Notes under the pieces: generated by a model
Databases searched by the model: none
What the model was told of the DNA's origin: nothing
Seen by the model: only the letters and a program-made list of their open reading frames with translations
Program-made: the position numbers and the translations under genes
Origin: JAADHI01 sp964451325
Lineage (GTDB): Bacteria; Nitrospirota; Nitrospiria; SBBL01; JAADHI01
Direction: 5' to 3'
Assembly: GCA_964451325.1 (NCBI GenBank)
Contig: CAYVHO010000008.1
Location: 1-64,000 of the forward strand
DNA length: 64,000 bases
In this document: positions 18,115 to 26,343 of the stretch, in pieces
Layout: each line of letters opens with the position of its first letter
How positions within the stretch are numbered: position 1 is the first letter of the stretch

Positions 18115-18342
18115 TTTCACAGCGGTTTCCAAAGAAAAGTCTGGTTTTTATAACAGACTTTGACCTGGAAATATAATCTGTTTTCAGAAGGGTTTTTTAG
18201 GAGAAAGGATTACAAACGTCCAAGCCGGTCGAAAGACAAGGCTCGAGTCGATTTTTAGATTGAAGCGTACTGACGCGTACGGTGAAGAGAAAAACCGAGG
18301 AGAACGCAGTATTTCGACTGGATCGGGCGTTTGAGACAAATG

Positions 18343-18420
18343 TCCGGGTTCAACAAGGTCTTCGCCCTAGGGGGATAGGGAGGTCGGGAGAACCGGAAGA
18401 AGACCTTGCTGAACACCGGA
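18343..18420. repeat. Long near-perfect inverted repeat
   Basis: The left arm at 18343-18363 (TCCGGGTTCAACAAGGTCTT C) pairs with the right arm at 18399-18420 with one mismatch and one bulge. The loop of about 35 bases can itself fold (CCCTA-gggga-TAGGG). It begins directly downstream of the stop of the FN3 protein on the minus strand. There is no T-run, so it is not a standard terminator. It may be an mRNA-stabilising 3' hairpin or a dispersed repeat. The rest of 18133-18421 shows no gene. Confidence 0.55.
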
Positions 18421-18421
18421 A

Positions 18422-20494
18422 CTACATCGTTCTGATCTTTACAATATTTACGGCACGCATTGTTTTTAAAATACCCTTTTTGAGTAAGATCAATAACAGG
18501 AATCCCATCAGGGTCAACATGCCTGCAGCATCTCCGGGTGTGGGGGGGGCACCCCCACCATTTCCCGGACGAATGATGCCGCAACCTCCGCCACCACTGG
18601 ATGCCCCTCCAGAGTCGTCAGTATCACTGTTGGCTGCGGCCAACGTCTTCGCCGAGGCAAAAACGGTGTTTTGGAAATTACCACTCGCGTCATATGATGC
18701 AGCGAGGTAATAATAGGTTAGGCCTTCGGAAAGCCCCGTATGCGTGACTTCCATTGTTTCACCTGGATTACCGCTGATATCTCCGAAGAGTTCCCCATCG
18801 TTGATCCCACTGGGGAAATCATTGGTTTTGAAGCGGATACGCACACCACTAAAATCGCTGTCTGAAGGATTTGTCCACCCCAGGATCACTTTTTGAGTGC
18901 TCCCGTTGGCGACAAAGCTGTCTACATCTGCCGGAGCCACTGTGTCGGCCGTGTCTGAGGCCACGGTTTGAAAGCTGTCGTCATTTGAGGCCGAAAGATT
19001 CCCAGCCGAATCCTTGCTCTTTACCCTAAAATGATAGGTGCTTCCCGCCGAAAGCCCGGTGATAATCTGCTGATGACTCATCAAAAGGCTTTCATTTTTT
19101 GTGGTACTGGAACCATAAGTATCGCTCAGACCAAAATCGACCTGTGATGTCGCGGGCTCATCTGTCGTCCAGCTCAATGTCGCACTGCCGGTCGTAATAC
19201 TTTGGGCGAGAACACTCGAAATCACAGGGCCTGTCGTATCAGCACTCGCGCCAGCGCTTGTAAAGCTGCCGTTACCTGAGGTGCTGCTGTTATCCGCAGC
19301 ATCTTTACTGATGACACGATAATGATAAACGGTCGATGGGCTCAATCCCGACAAACCCCGGCTGTGGCTGCTCACCAAGCTGCTATTTAAGCTTGAGAAA
19401 GTCCCATAGCTGATTGTTGTGCCATACTCAACTTGGGAGCTTGCGGCTTCATCGGTACTCCAAGTGACCGTCGCGCCACTGGTGCTAATATTGCTGACGT
19501 CAATACTTGAAATCACAGGGCCGCTGGTATCACCCGGTGATGCCGTTGTTGTGAAGCTGTTGTTTCCAGAAGTTGCAAGATTGCTGGCCGCATCTTTGCT
19601 AAGCACCCTAAAGTGATAGGTGGTGCCAGCGGACAAGCCTGAGATGTTTTGGCTGTGTGCGGTCACAAGGCTGCTGTTCAAAGGGGTGAAATTGCCATAC
19701 GAAGTCGTCGTGCCATATTCAATCCGGCTGTCCGCAGCTTCACTCGTTGTCCACGTAATCTTTGCAGCACTTGTCGTCAAATTCCCGCTCGCAATGCCCG
19801 AAATAGAGGGGGCAGTGGTATCTGGGCCCGCAATGGTCGTAAACGTGTTATTCCCTGATGTCGTAAGGTTTCCCGCGGCATCACGGCTTAAAACACGATA
19901 ATGATACAAAGTCAGTTCATTAAGGCCTGTGAGCGTCCCACTGTGGGATGTCACCATTGATGTGTTAAGCGAGGTCGATGAACCATAGGCCGTACTCGTG
20001 CCATATTCGATTTGTGTATCTGCGGCCTCGTTTGTCGTCCATGAAATCGTTGCGCCATCATCCGAAATACTCGTGGCAGAAATCGCCGAAACGACAGGAG
20101 GCGTTGTATCTGCATTTGCAAATATTTTGCTGACTTCGGTCGAAAATCCACTTTCGTTATCTGAAGTATCGGATGCTGTCACCGCAAAATAATAGGTTCC
20201 AGTGCTTAGACCTGTAACGGTGTAGCCCGTTACATTTCCAACATTGATGGGCGTCCCGTAGTTTCCGGAAGATGTGCCAAAATAGACCTTATAACTCGCA
20301 AGGTCAGGTTCGGTATTTGCGTCCCAAGACAAAATGGCGCTGGCCGCAAAGACATTGGCATTCAAAACAAATAAAAAAATAAGAAATATGCTTTGTAAGA
20401 GGAAAAAACTTTTCCATACAGAAAAAAAACCATAACTAGAATTATGACGAGAATGAGACCGTAATTTTAATTGTGTCAATAAAATTGCTTTCAT
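18422..20494 (-). CDS. Secreted multi-FN3 protein with Cys-type C-terminal sorting signal
   Basis: A 690-residue exported protein. A long N-terminal signal segment (to about residue 50, ANVFA) is followed by six fibronectin type III domains; the central four are close repeats of about 95 residues (ATISWTTNEAADTQIEYGT-like openings, Y-H-Y/F-R-V-L-S-K-D-A-A-x-N ends). After a Ser/Gly linker (SSGGGGCG) comes a hydrophobic helix (GMLTLMGFLLLILLKK) and basic residues, a tripartite signal like JDVT-CTERM/GlyGly-CTERM types. It is probably surface-displayed, for adhesion or matrix. GGAGGAGG precedes the ATG. A c-di-GMP-I riboswitch lies in its leader. Confidence 0.85.
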   Translation of the reverse strand: MKAILLTQLKLRSHSRHNSSYGFFSVWKSFFLLQSIFLIFLFVLNANVFAASAILSWDANTEPDLASYKVYFGTSSGNYGTPINVGNVTGYTVTGLSTGTYYFAVTASDTSDNESGFSTEVSKIFANADTTPPVVSAISATSISDDGATISWTTNEAADTQIEYGTSTAYGSSTSLNTSMVTSHSGTLTGLNELTLYHYRVLSRDAAGNLTTSGNNTFTTIAGPDTTAPSISGIASGNLTTSAAKITWTTSEAADSRIEYGTTTSYGNFTPLNSSLVTAHSQNISGLSAGTTYHFRVLSKDAASNLATSGNNSFTTTASPGDTSGPVISSIDVSNISTSGATVTWSTDEAASSQVEYGTTISYGTFSSLNSSLVSSHSRGLSGLSPSTVYHYRVISKDAADNSSTSGNGSFTSAGASADTTGPVISSVLAQSITTGSATLSWTTDEPATSQVDFGLSDTYGSSTTKNESLLMSHQQIITGLSAGSTYHFRVKSKDSAGNLSASNDDSFQTVASDTADTVAPADVDSFVANGSTQKVILGWTNPSDSDFSGVRIRFKTNDFPSGINDGELFGDISGNPGETMEVTHTGLSEGLTYYYLAASYDASGNFQNTVFASAKTLAAANSDTDDSGGASSGGGGCGIIRPGNGGGAPPTPGDAAGMLTLMGFLLLILLKKGILKTMRAVNIVKIRTM

Positions 20495-20510
20495 AAACCT
20501 CCTCCATGCT

Positions 20511-20539
20511 CAAAAGACCGCTAAGGAGTCCTTTGGCGG
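20511..20539 (-). terminator. Probable riboswitch-controlled terminator
   Basis: On the minus strand a stem of CCGC and AAGG against CCTT and GCGG, with a small bulge, is followed by TCTTTT just before the ribosome site of the FN3 gene. Its place between the c-di-GMP aptamer and the start codon suits an expression platform. Confidence 0.5.
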
Positions 20540-20637
20540 CTCGGCGGACATGGAAGAAGTCTGCATGGACAGAACAAGCAGCGCTCTGAGAAAAACGTCT
20601 CAAAAAAACACAGACTTAATTGTTCTGCCGTCGATTC

Positions 20638-20706
20638 TTCTGTAGCCCCGTTACTCTGCGTCCCCAGCTTTCGATGGGTTTGCTCTGTGCAAAGGGTTTA
20701 GTGCGG
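20638..20706 (-). promoter_or_regulatory. Cyclic di-GMP-I (GEMM) riboswitch aptamer
   Basis: Read on the minus strand, the region has the conserved GEMM order: GCAAACC (20677-20683), a GNRA-type hairpin loop CGAAAG (20668-20673), GGGGACGCA (20657-20665) and then the second stem GTAACGGGGCTA. These are the c-di-GMP-contacting and tetraloop-receptor parts of class I aptamers. It lies about 145 bases upstream of the FN3 protein start on the same strand, so expression of that surface protein is probably set by c-di-GMP. The remaining part of 20707-21131 shows no gene. Confidence 0.9.
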
Positions 20707-21131
20707 ATTTCGTTTGGGATGGGGGTAACGCAAGCGTGGTGCCTAATATTCAGCGTAAGGTCTAAAAAGGCTTCTCAAGCCTTAATTTAAGGGACTTAAA
20801 TAGAATTAACACTATTATTATGGAAATTTTACGGACTTAATTGAGGGAAGTGGAGGGATCTGAATGGCTGAAGATTAGGTTGTTATTCCTGTTTTATGGA
20901 ATTTACTACCGAGTAAATATGAAAGATATTCCCCAAAACATCAGTTTAAGGACAAGAGAAACACATAAAAACTCAGAACAGCATTATGAAGACAAAAAAC
21001 GAGATCGGGGTATTTGAAGCCCTGAAAGAAAGTTAATTATTCTATCTGCTTTGTATTATTTTATACCTCCTTCATTAAAAAAAGAATATAGTGGTGCAAG
21101 CATTTTTCAAGCGAGCGTAGTAAAGGAACGC

Positions 21132-21374
21132 ATGGACAAAGAACAAGGGAACAACCCCCTGCACGGCATTACCTTGGAGGTGATTGTGAATTGGCTTCGG
21201 AACTATTACGGTTGGGATGCCTTAGCACAACGCATCAAAATCCGCTGTTTCAGTCATGACCCTTCCGTGAAGTCCAGCCTGAAATTTTTAAGGAAAACTG
21301 CCTGGGCAAGAAAAAAAGTCGAAGATTTATACATCAGCACACAGAAAGATATTAAAGAATCCCCCTACAGCTAA
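21132..21374 (+). CDS. VF530/DUF2132 family DNA-binding-like protein
   Basis: An 80-residue protein. The family signature NNPLHGITLEVIVNWLRNYYGW is near the N-terminus, followed by LAQRIKIRCF, PSVKSSLKFLRKT and W-A-R-K-K-VE-LY. This is the whole VF530 domain, a small helical fold seen in many Gram-negative bacteria with a suggested DNA-binding role. The ATG at 21132 is preceded by AAAGGA and gives the normal family length; the open frame upstream to 21051 starts only with TTG. Confidence 0.85.
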   Translation: MDKEQGNNPLHGITLEVIVNWLRNYYGWDALAQRIKIRCFSHDPSVKSSLKFLRKTAWARKKVEDLYISTQKDIKESPYS

Positions 21375-21437
21375 AAACGAGGGGAGAACAAGCACTCAGG
21401 CTTGATCTGTGTTATTCGGATATTATGAGGTCTTATT

Positions 21438-21908
21438 TTGTTGCATATTTTTGTTGATGCGGATGCCTGCCCGGTCAAAAAAGAAGTCTACCGTGTTGCA
21501 AGTCGATGCCAGCTTCATCTCACCTTGGTTGCAAATGCTTGGATGCGGATTCCAGATGACAAAAGCGTGGTGCTCAAAGTCGTTGGAAACGCATTTGATG
21601 CCGCCGATGATTGGATTGTGGAAAACCTGGAAGCGCACGATATCGTGATTACGGCCGATATCCCACTTGCAAGCCGCTGCTTAAAAGGGGGCGCACACGT
21701 CATCGGCCCCACAGGAAAACCCTTTACAGAAGACAATATCGGTGACACCCTCGCAACACGTGATCTGATGTCACAACTCCGTGAATCAGGAGAAGTAACG
21801 CGCGGGCCAGCTCCGCTGACAAAGCGTGACCGATCCCGCTTTCTTCAAGAGCTTGATCAAGTGATTCAGTATATCCGGCGGCATTATCCTGAGGATACTG
21901 GGGCCTAA
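21438..21908 (+). CDS. UPF0178 (YaiI/YqxD, DUF188) protein
   Basis: A 156-residue protein of the PIN-like YaiI family. The N-terminal VDADACPVKKEVYRVA holds the family Asp and Cys; ITADIPLASRCL and GPTGKPFTEDNIG follow. Function unproven; a nuclease-like fold is inferred. The start is a TTG at 21438 with GAGGT 8 bases upstream, and the protein begins directly with the family core, so no earlier start is needed. Confidence 0.88.
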   Translation: MLHIFVDADACPVKKEVYRVASRCQLHLTLVANAWMRIPDDKSVVLKVVGNAFDAADDWIVENLEAHDIVITADIPLASRCLKGGAHVIGPTGKPFTEDNIGDTLATRDLMSQLRESGEVTRGPAPLTKRDRSRFLQELDQVIQYIRRHYPEDTGA

Positions 21909-21929
21909 TTCACTCGAAAACACGCAGAC

Positions 21930-22637
21930 TCAAAGCTTTAATAAAGCTGCAATCAAACCAATCAAGCCACCAAAAACACCGCCCCAGACGACCAGCCAGC
22001 CCAAGTGTTTTTTAATCATTTCTTGAATAATTTCTTTTACGATCTGAGGCGTCAATTCATCCAGACGTTTTTCGATGATCTCTTCGATTTGACCTTTGAT
22101 GTTGGCCAGGACATCGGGTTGTTCCAACTGCTTGCGTAAATTCGCGATAAAAACTTCGTCCTCTGTCATCCGAATCAGCGATTTTTTCATGGTTTTAATA
22201 AAAGGTTCTTTAAGGGGTTTAAGGGCGGCTTCTCCACCGACAAAACTGAGCATGTTGCCAAAAGAAGATTCTTTAATCACCGTGACAAAAGCATCAAAAG
22301 CTGGTGAAAGATCGACTTTTTCGATTACCGGGGCCAAGTGTAGTTTGGCTTGCATGCCATTTCCACCACTTAAAAACCGGTCAATGTTTTCATCGGTGAA
22401 AAATTGAGACATCATCAGGTGTCGAATCCCTGATTTGAATTCTTCAAATCGTGCGGGAATGACCCCAGAGCCATAAAATCCAGGGACCTTTTCAAACAAC
22501 ATATGAATCGCAATCCAATTGGTCAAAGCCCCCGCCATGGCAAAGAGACCAATATTCAGAATGAGATCCTGTTGTAAGGCATATCCCGCCAAAAATAAGA
22601 GTGAGGCCAGTAGGTTTGTGAGCAGACTTTTATTCAC
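21930..22637 (-). CDS. DUF445 family membrane protein
   Basis: A 235-residue protein with an N-terminal helix pair (about 5-40), AMAGALTNWIAIHMLFEKVPG, a long helical periplasmic or cytoplasmic region rich in Glu/Lys, and a C-terminal helix (GVFGGLIGLIAALLKL). This matches DUF445 (YheB/YjiN-like) proteins of unknown function. I choose GTG at 22637, which has AGGGAG upstream, over a start at 22682. Convergent with yaiI. Confidence 0.75.
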   Translation of the reverse strand: MNKSLLTNLLASLLFLAGYALQQDLILNIGLFAMAGALTNWIAIHMLFEKVPGFYGSGVIPARFEEFKSGIRHLMMSQFFTDENIDRFLSGGNGMQAKLHLAPVIEKVDLSPAFDAFVTVIKESSFGNMLSFVGGEAALKPLKEPFIKTMKKSLIRMTEDEVFIANLRKQLEQPDVLANIKGQIEEIIEKRLDELTPQIVKEIIQEMIKKHLGWLVVWGGVFGGLIGLIAALLKL

Positions 22638-22718
22638 ACCGTTCTCCCTAATGAAGTTCCAACAACTGAGCCAATCCGACAATAAACAGAACGTTCGTCT
22701 TAGAAATATCGCCTGAAG

Positions 22719-22795
22719 TGGTGCGCCCGACAGGAATTGAACCTGTAACCTACGGCTTAGAAGGCCGTTGCTCTATCCAATTGAGCTACGGGCGC
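22719..22795 (-). tRNA. tRNA-Arg (anticodon TCT)
   Basis: A complete cloverleaf on the minus strand: acceptor GCGCCCG/CGGGCGC, D-arm with AGCTCAATTGGATAGAGC, anticodon loop CTTCTAA giving TCT, T-loop GGTTCAATTCC, and an encoded CCA at 22719-22721. It reads AGA codons. Confidence 0.97.
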
Positions 22796-22949
22796 ATATC
22801 TTGGGGCTGTCTTTTGGTTTTTTGAAGTGGATTATTGTAGCCAAGTCAGGATCACAAGGCAAGATGGGATTTTTGAAATTGCCGATTCGTCTAAAGGATT
22901 GCATTTTCTGAGAAGATTTAAGGGTCGGTCTTGATGCACTGCCCGATTC

Positions 22950-22978
22950 TTGACAGATTTTTTGAGCTTCTGTTAGGA
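22950..22978 (+). promoter_or_regulatory. Sigma-70-type promoter for the M16 protease operon
   Basis: TTGACA at 22950-22955, a 17-base spacer and TTAGGA at 22973-22978, ending 38 bases before the ATG at 23017. Confidence 0.55.
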
Positions 22979-23016
22979 TGCAAATCTGACTTTATTTTGG
23001 AATCGAAACAAATTCA

Positions 23017-24339
23017 ATGAAATTTTTATCTTTCATTCTCACATTTTTTTTACTTGTTGTCCCCACACTGCTTCCTGCGGCTGAGGTTCAAAAAATTGTG
23101 TTGGAGAACGGCCTCAGCGTGGTGCTTTGGGAAGAGCCTAAAGCCCCGGTTGTGACCTTTCAAATCTGGTATAAAGTCGGCTCACGAAATGAGGTCAATG
23201 GGAAAACCGGGCTTTCTCATGTCACCGAGCACATGATGTTTAAAGGCACTCAAAAGTACGGTAAGGGGGAATTTTCACGTATCGTCGCTAAAAATGGCGG
23301 AACGGAAAATGCGTTTACCGGCAACGACTACACCGCCTATTTTGAAAGTTTTTCCGCAGACCGCATTGAGCTTTCGCTCACCCTTGAAGCCGACCGCATG
23401 CAGAACCTGATTCTTGATGAAAAAGAATTTCAATTGGAACGCGCTGTTGTGATGGAGGAACGCCGCTCACGAACGGATGACGACCCTTATGCTTATCTCA
23501 TCGAAAATCTTTATGCCATTTCCTTTTTAGTTCACCCCTACCGTAGCCCCATTATTGGTTGGATGAGCGACCTCGAAAGCCTCGTAAACGAGGATGTGCG
23601 TCAGCATTATGCGCGCTACTATGTGCCCAATAATGCGACGATTGTGGTCGTCGGGGATTTTAAAAGCGATGTGCTGTTACAAAAAATTAAAGAGTACTTT
23701 GGGCCCATCCCTCGAAGCAGGGATGTCCCACAAGCCGTTTCACCCGAGCCACCGCAACTGGGCCCACGGCGCAGCATCGTAAAACGCGAAGCCCAGCTCC
23801 CTTTTGTTTTTGTCGCCTACCACACCCCCAATTATCAAAGTCCGGACAGCCATGCCTTAACCCTGCTCGCAAACATTCTCTCCAATGGCAAAAGTGCAAG
23901 GCTCTACCGCAGTTTGGTTTATGAACAAGAAGTGGCTTTGGATTCAGGGGGATATTACAGTGGTCTCACCACCGACCCCGAACTCTTCTATGTCTACGCC
24001 ACGGCCCAAAAAGGCAAAACGACGGCTGAACTGGAAAGCGCACTCTCCTCAGAAATTAAACGCATTCAAGACGAAGGCATCACGCTCAGAGAACTTGAAA
24101 AAGCCCAGAATCAGATCGAAGCCGAATATTTGATGGGATTGGATTCCAATTTTTACCGGGCCATGCAATTGGGGAAAGCTGAAACTGTGGGTGCAGGCTA
24201 TGAATACGTGCTCAACTACACACAGAACATTCGTGCGGTCCGTTTAGAAGATATTCAGGATGTTGCACGCAAGTATTTAATTGAGGACGGAAAAAGTGTT
24301 GGTGTGCTCATTCCCCAAACAAAACTGGACACCAAATGA
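23017..24339 (+). CDS. Exported M16 zinc metallopeptidase (active subunit)
   Basis: A 440-residue protein with a signal peptide (1-22, cleavage near LPAAE). The inverted zinc motif HVTEH lies at about residues 68-72, with the distal Glu in VVMEERR about 75 residues later, as in pitrilysin/processing-peptidase-type proteases. The C-terminal half has the R/Y substrate-binding features. It would degrade peptides in the periplasm. The next gene overlaps by ATGA and encodes a sister protein without the zinc motif; the two probably form a heterodimer. Confidence 0.9.
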   Translation: MKFLSFILTFFLLVVPTLLPAAEVQKIVLENGLSVVLWEEPKAPVVTFQIWYKVGSRNEVNGKTGLSHVTEHMMFKGTQKYGKGEFSRIVAKNGGTENAFTGNDYTAYFESFSADRIELSLTLEADRMQNLILDEKEFQLERAVVMEERRSRTDDDPYAYLIENLYAISFLVHPYRSPIIGWMSDLESLVNEDVRQHYARYYVPNNATIVVVGDFKSDVLLQKIKEYFGPIPRSRDVPQAVSPEPPQLGPRRSIVKREAQLPFVFVAYHTPNYQSPDSHALTLLANILSNGKSARLYRSLVYEQEVALDSGGYYSGLTTDPELFYVYATAQKGKTTAELESALSSEIKRIQDEGITLRELEKAQNQIEAEYLMGLDSNFYRAMQLGKAETVGAGYEYVLNYTQNIRAVRLEDIQDVARKYLIEDGKSVGVLIPQTKLDTK

Positions 24340-25715
24340 GGGGCTTCTCCCGCTTGCACAAGGCAATTATGCTGACCGCATTGCTTTCTTTTTTTGTCGT
24401 GAACACCCAGAGCCTGTTACAGGCGGCCCCTTTAACGCCAAAACGCAGTGTCACAAAAAATGGGATCACCTTGCTTTGGTTGGAACAGGCCTCGCTTCCT
24501 GTCATTTCCGTCCAGGTTTTGGTGCGCGCGGGCGCAATGCACGACCCAAAAGACAAAGCAGGCCTTGCCAATATGACGGCCAGTCTATTAGAAGAAGGCA
24601 CTGCATCGCGTAGTGCCACAGAAATTTCGGAGACCGCGGATTTCATCGGGGCGCGTTTCGGGGCCAGCGCGGGCAAGGATTACACTACCCTGCGACTGCG
24701 TGTCTTAAAAAAGGAACTCGCAACGGGCTTTGATCTGCTCTCGGATGTCCTGATGCATGCGACGTTTGATGAGACGGAAGTCACACGAATTCAAAAACAG
24801 GTCTTAGGCGGTATTCGTGCTGAAAAAGATCGTCCCAGGTCAATTGCAATGCGTGGATTCCAAACCGCAGTTTATGGCACCCACCCCTACCGCCATGCGG
24901 TTGTCGGAAATGAAGACAGTGTTCCGACAATCACCTCATCCGATCTACGGACTTTTTATCAAAACCATTACCGACCCAATAATACAATCATTGCAATTGT
25001 GGGCGATATCAAAGAAGACGAAGCCAAAAAATTACTGGACGATTATTTGGGGAAGTGGCAGCAAAAACGCATCAGCTCTCCCCAATTTGCCCCGCTTCCC
25101 GCACGACATACAAAGATTGAACAACACCTCGAAAAAAATCTAAGTCAGGCAACGGTTATACTCGGGCATCTTGGTATTCGCCGGAGCAGTGCTGATTATT
25201 ATCCCGTGCTCGTCATGAACTATATTTTGGGTGGTGGTGGATTTTCCTCCCGTATGATGGCCGATATTCGGGATGATCGTGGATTGGTGTATTCGATTTA
25301 TTCTCGTTTTTCAACAAATTTGTTTCAGGGTGATTTCCGTGTTTCCCTACAAACCAAGAGCAGCAGTGTTGGAGAAGCGATCACCGGGGTCTTGCAGGAG
25401 ATGAAAAAAATCAAACAAACTCCCGTGAGTGCCATCGAACTGGAAGAGGCAAAATCCTATCTTGCAGGCAGCTTTCCTCTCCGTATTGACAGCAGCAATA
25501 AAGTCGCACGCATGCTCATACAGATCGAATTTTATGGTTTGGGCCTCGATTATTTTGAAAAGCATGTGCAAGCCATTCAAGCCGTGACACAAACCGAGGT
25601 GCAAACAGTCGCAAAAAAATATCTCAAACCCGAGCACTACGTCCTGATCGTCGTGGGTAAAAAATCTGAGATCGACCTCGACCTCGACAACAAGGGAAAC
25701 AGTGTCTTACATTAA
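24336..25715 (+). CDS. M16 peptidase-like partner lacking the zinc motif
   Basis: A 459-residue exported protein (hydrophobic signal about 11-30, QAA). It has the M16 fold pattern (VQVLVRAGAMHDPKDKAGLANM, HPYRHAVVGNE, HYRPNNTIIAIVGD, GGGGFSSRMMADIRDDRGLVYSI), but where HxxEH should be it reads LANMTASLLEEG. It is therefore probably the non-catalytic, substrate-binding subunit, as the alpha subunit is in mitochondrial processing peptidase. It overlaps the upstream gene by 4 bases and the downstream gene by 14. Confidence 0.88.
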   Translation: MRGFSRLHKAIMLTALLSFFVVNTQSLLQAAPLTPKRSVTKNGITLLWLEQASLPVISVQVLVRAGAMHDPKDKAGLANMTASLLEEGTASRSATEISETADFIGARFGASAGKDYTTLRLRVLKKELATGFDLLSDVLMHATFDETEVTRIQKQVLGGIRAEKDRPRSIAMRGFQTAVYGTHPYRHAVVGNEDSVPTITSSDLRTFYQNHYRPNNTIIAIVGDIKEDEAKKLLDDYLGKWQQKRISSPQFAPLPARHTKIEQHLEKNLSQATVILGHLGIRRSSADYYPVLVMNYILGGGGFSSRMMADIRDDRGLVYSIYSRFSTNLFQGDFRVSLQTKSSSVGEAITGVLQEMKKIKQTPVSAIELEEAKSYLAGSFPLRIDSSNKVARMLIQIEFYGLGLDYFEKHVQAIQAVTQTEVQTVAKKYLKPEHYVLIVVGKKSEIDLDLDNKGNSVLH

Positions 25716-26343
25716 AGCAGTGCTGGGTGGGTCGATTTTATCGCAGACCTGTCGATACATCACACTGTTTTTCGTCATCTTCCTGCTCCTATTTCCTGTT
25801 CAGCTGCATGCACAAAAACCGGTTTGGCAGACGGATTTTCGCATTCGGGTTTTTTCTCCCAAGGTCAAAACCATTGTTTACGAGGGAAAGATTTTTCTAA
25901 AGGGCTTGAAGGCACGGATTGAAGCGAGGGATGCAACAGAAATTAACCTGTATGATTTTGAGGCAAGAACAGAGATTCGGATTTTTCCAGAAGATGGTAT
26001 TTATTTTAGAAAATCCCTCTCCTTGGCCAAACAAGTCAAAGCGGCCAAAGAAGGCTGGGGGCCTATGCCTGCAAGTTTTCATGAAAAAAAAATTCTATTA
26101 CGAAAAGGAACCTTCAAAGGGCAGGCCGCCCGGCTTTATTTTATAATGATTGAACGACAGGGACAAACAGCGTACATGATGCGCTGGGTCACGGATGATG
26201 ATATGCTTCTTCCGCTTCGGGCCATCTATTCGGGTTCGGGCAGAGAAACCATTATTGTCGATTTTGAAGCCAACACGGATGGACCCTTAGGCGACGAGAC
26301 CTTAAATCCCCCCTCCCATTATTTGAGCCTTAATCCTTTTTAG
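25702..26343 (+). CDS. Exported LolA-like/DUF4412-type protein
   Basis: A 213-residue protein with a GTG start inside the end of the M16 gene. The signal peptide extends to about residue 38 (QLHA). The mature part is beta-rich (TDFRIRVFSPKVKTIVYEGKIFLKGLKARIEA), a pattern shared with LolA-like or DUF4412 periplasmic proteins that cradle a hydrophobic ligand. The family assignment is tentative. The overlap suggests it works with the M16 pair. Confidence 0.55.
   Translation: MSYIKAVLGGSILSQTCRYITLFFVIFLLLFPVQLHAQKPVWQTDFRIRVFSPKVKTIVYEGKIFLKGLKARIEARDATEINLYDFEARTEIRIFPEDGIYFRKSLSLAKQVKAAKEGWGPMPASFHEKKILLRKGTFKGQAARLYFIMIERQGQTAYMMRWVTDDDMLLPLRAIYSGSGRETIIVDFEANTDGPLGDETLNPPSHYLSLNPF

Noticed and set aside
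16348..18133. Cobalamin riboswitch upstream of the BtuB-like TonB receptor
   Set aside because: The receptor gene overlaps the TfoX-N gene, and no B12-box-like sequence was seen before either this gene or the first gene of the unit.
18255..18710. ORFs on both strands over the end of the FN3 gene and the long inverted repeat
   Set aside because: Composition is unlike a protein and they overlap a well-supported gene or the hairpin.
19419..20192. Several plus-strand ORFs opposite the FN3 gene
   Set aside because: They are antisense images of a repeated, biased coding sequence, with no ribosome sites or family features.
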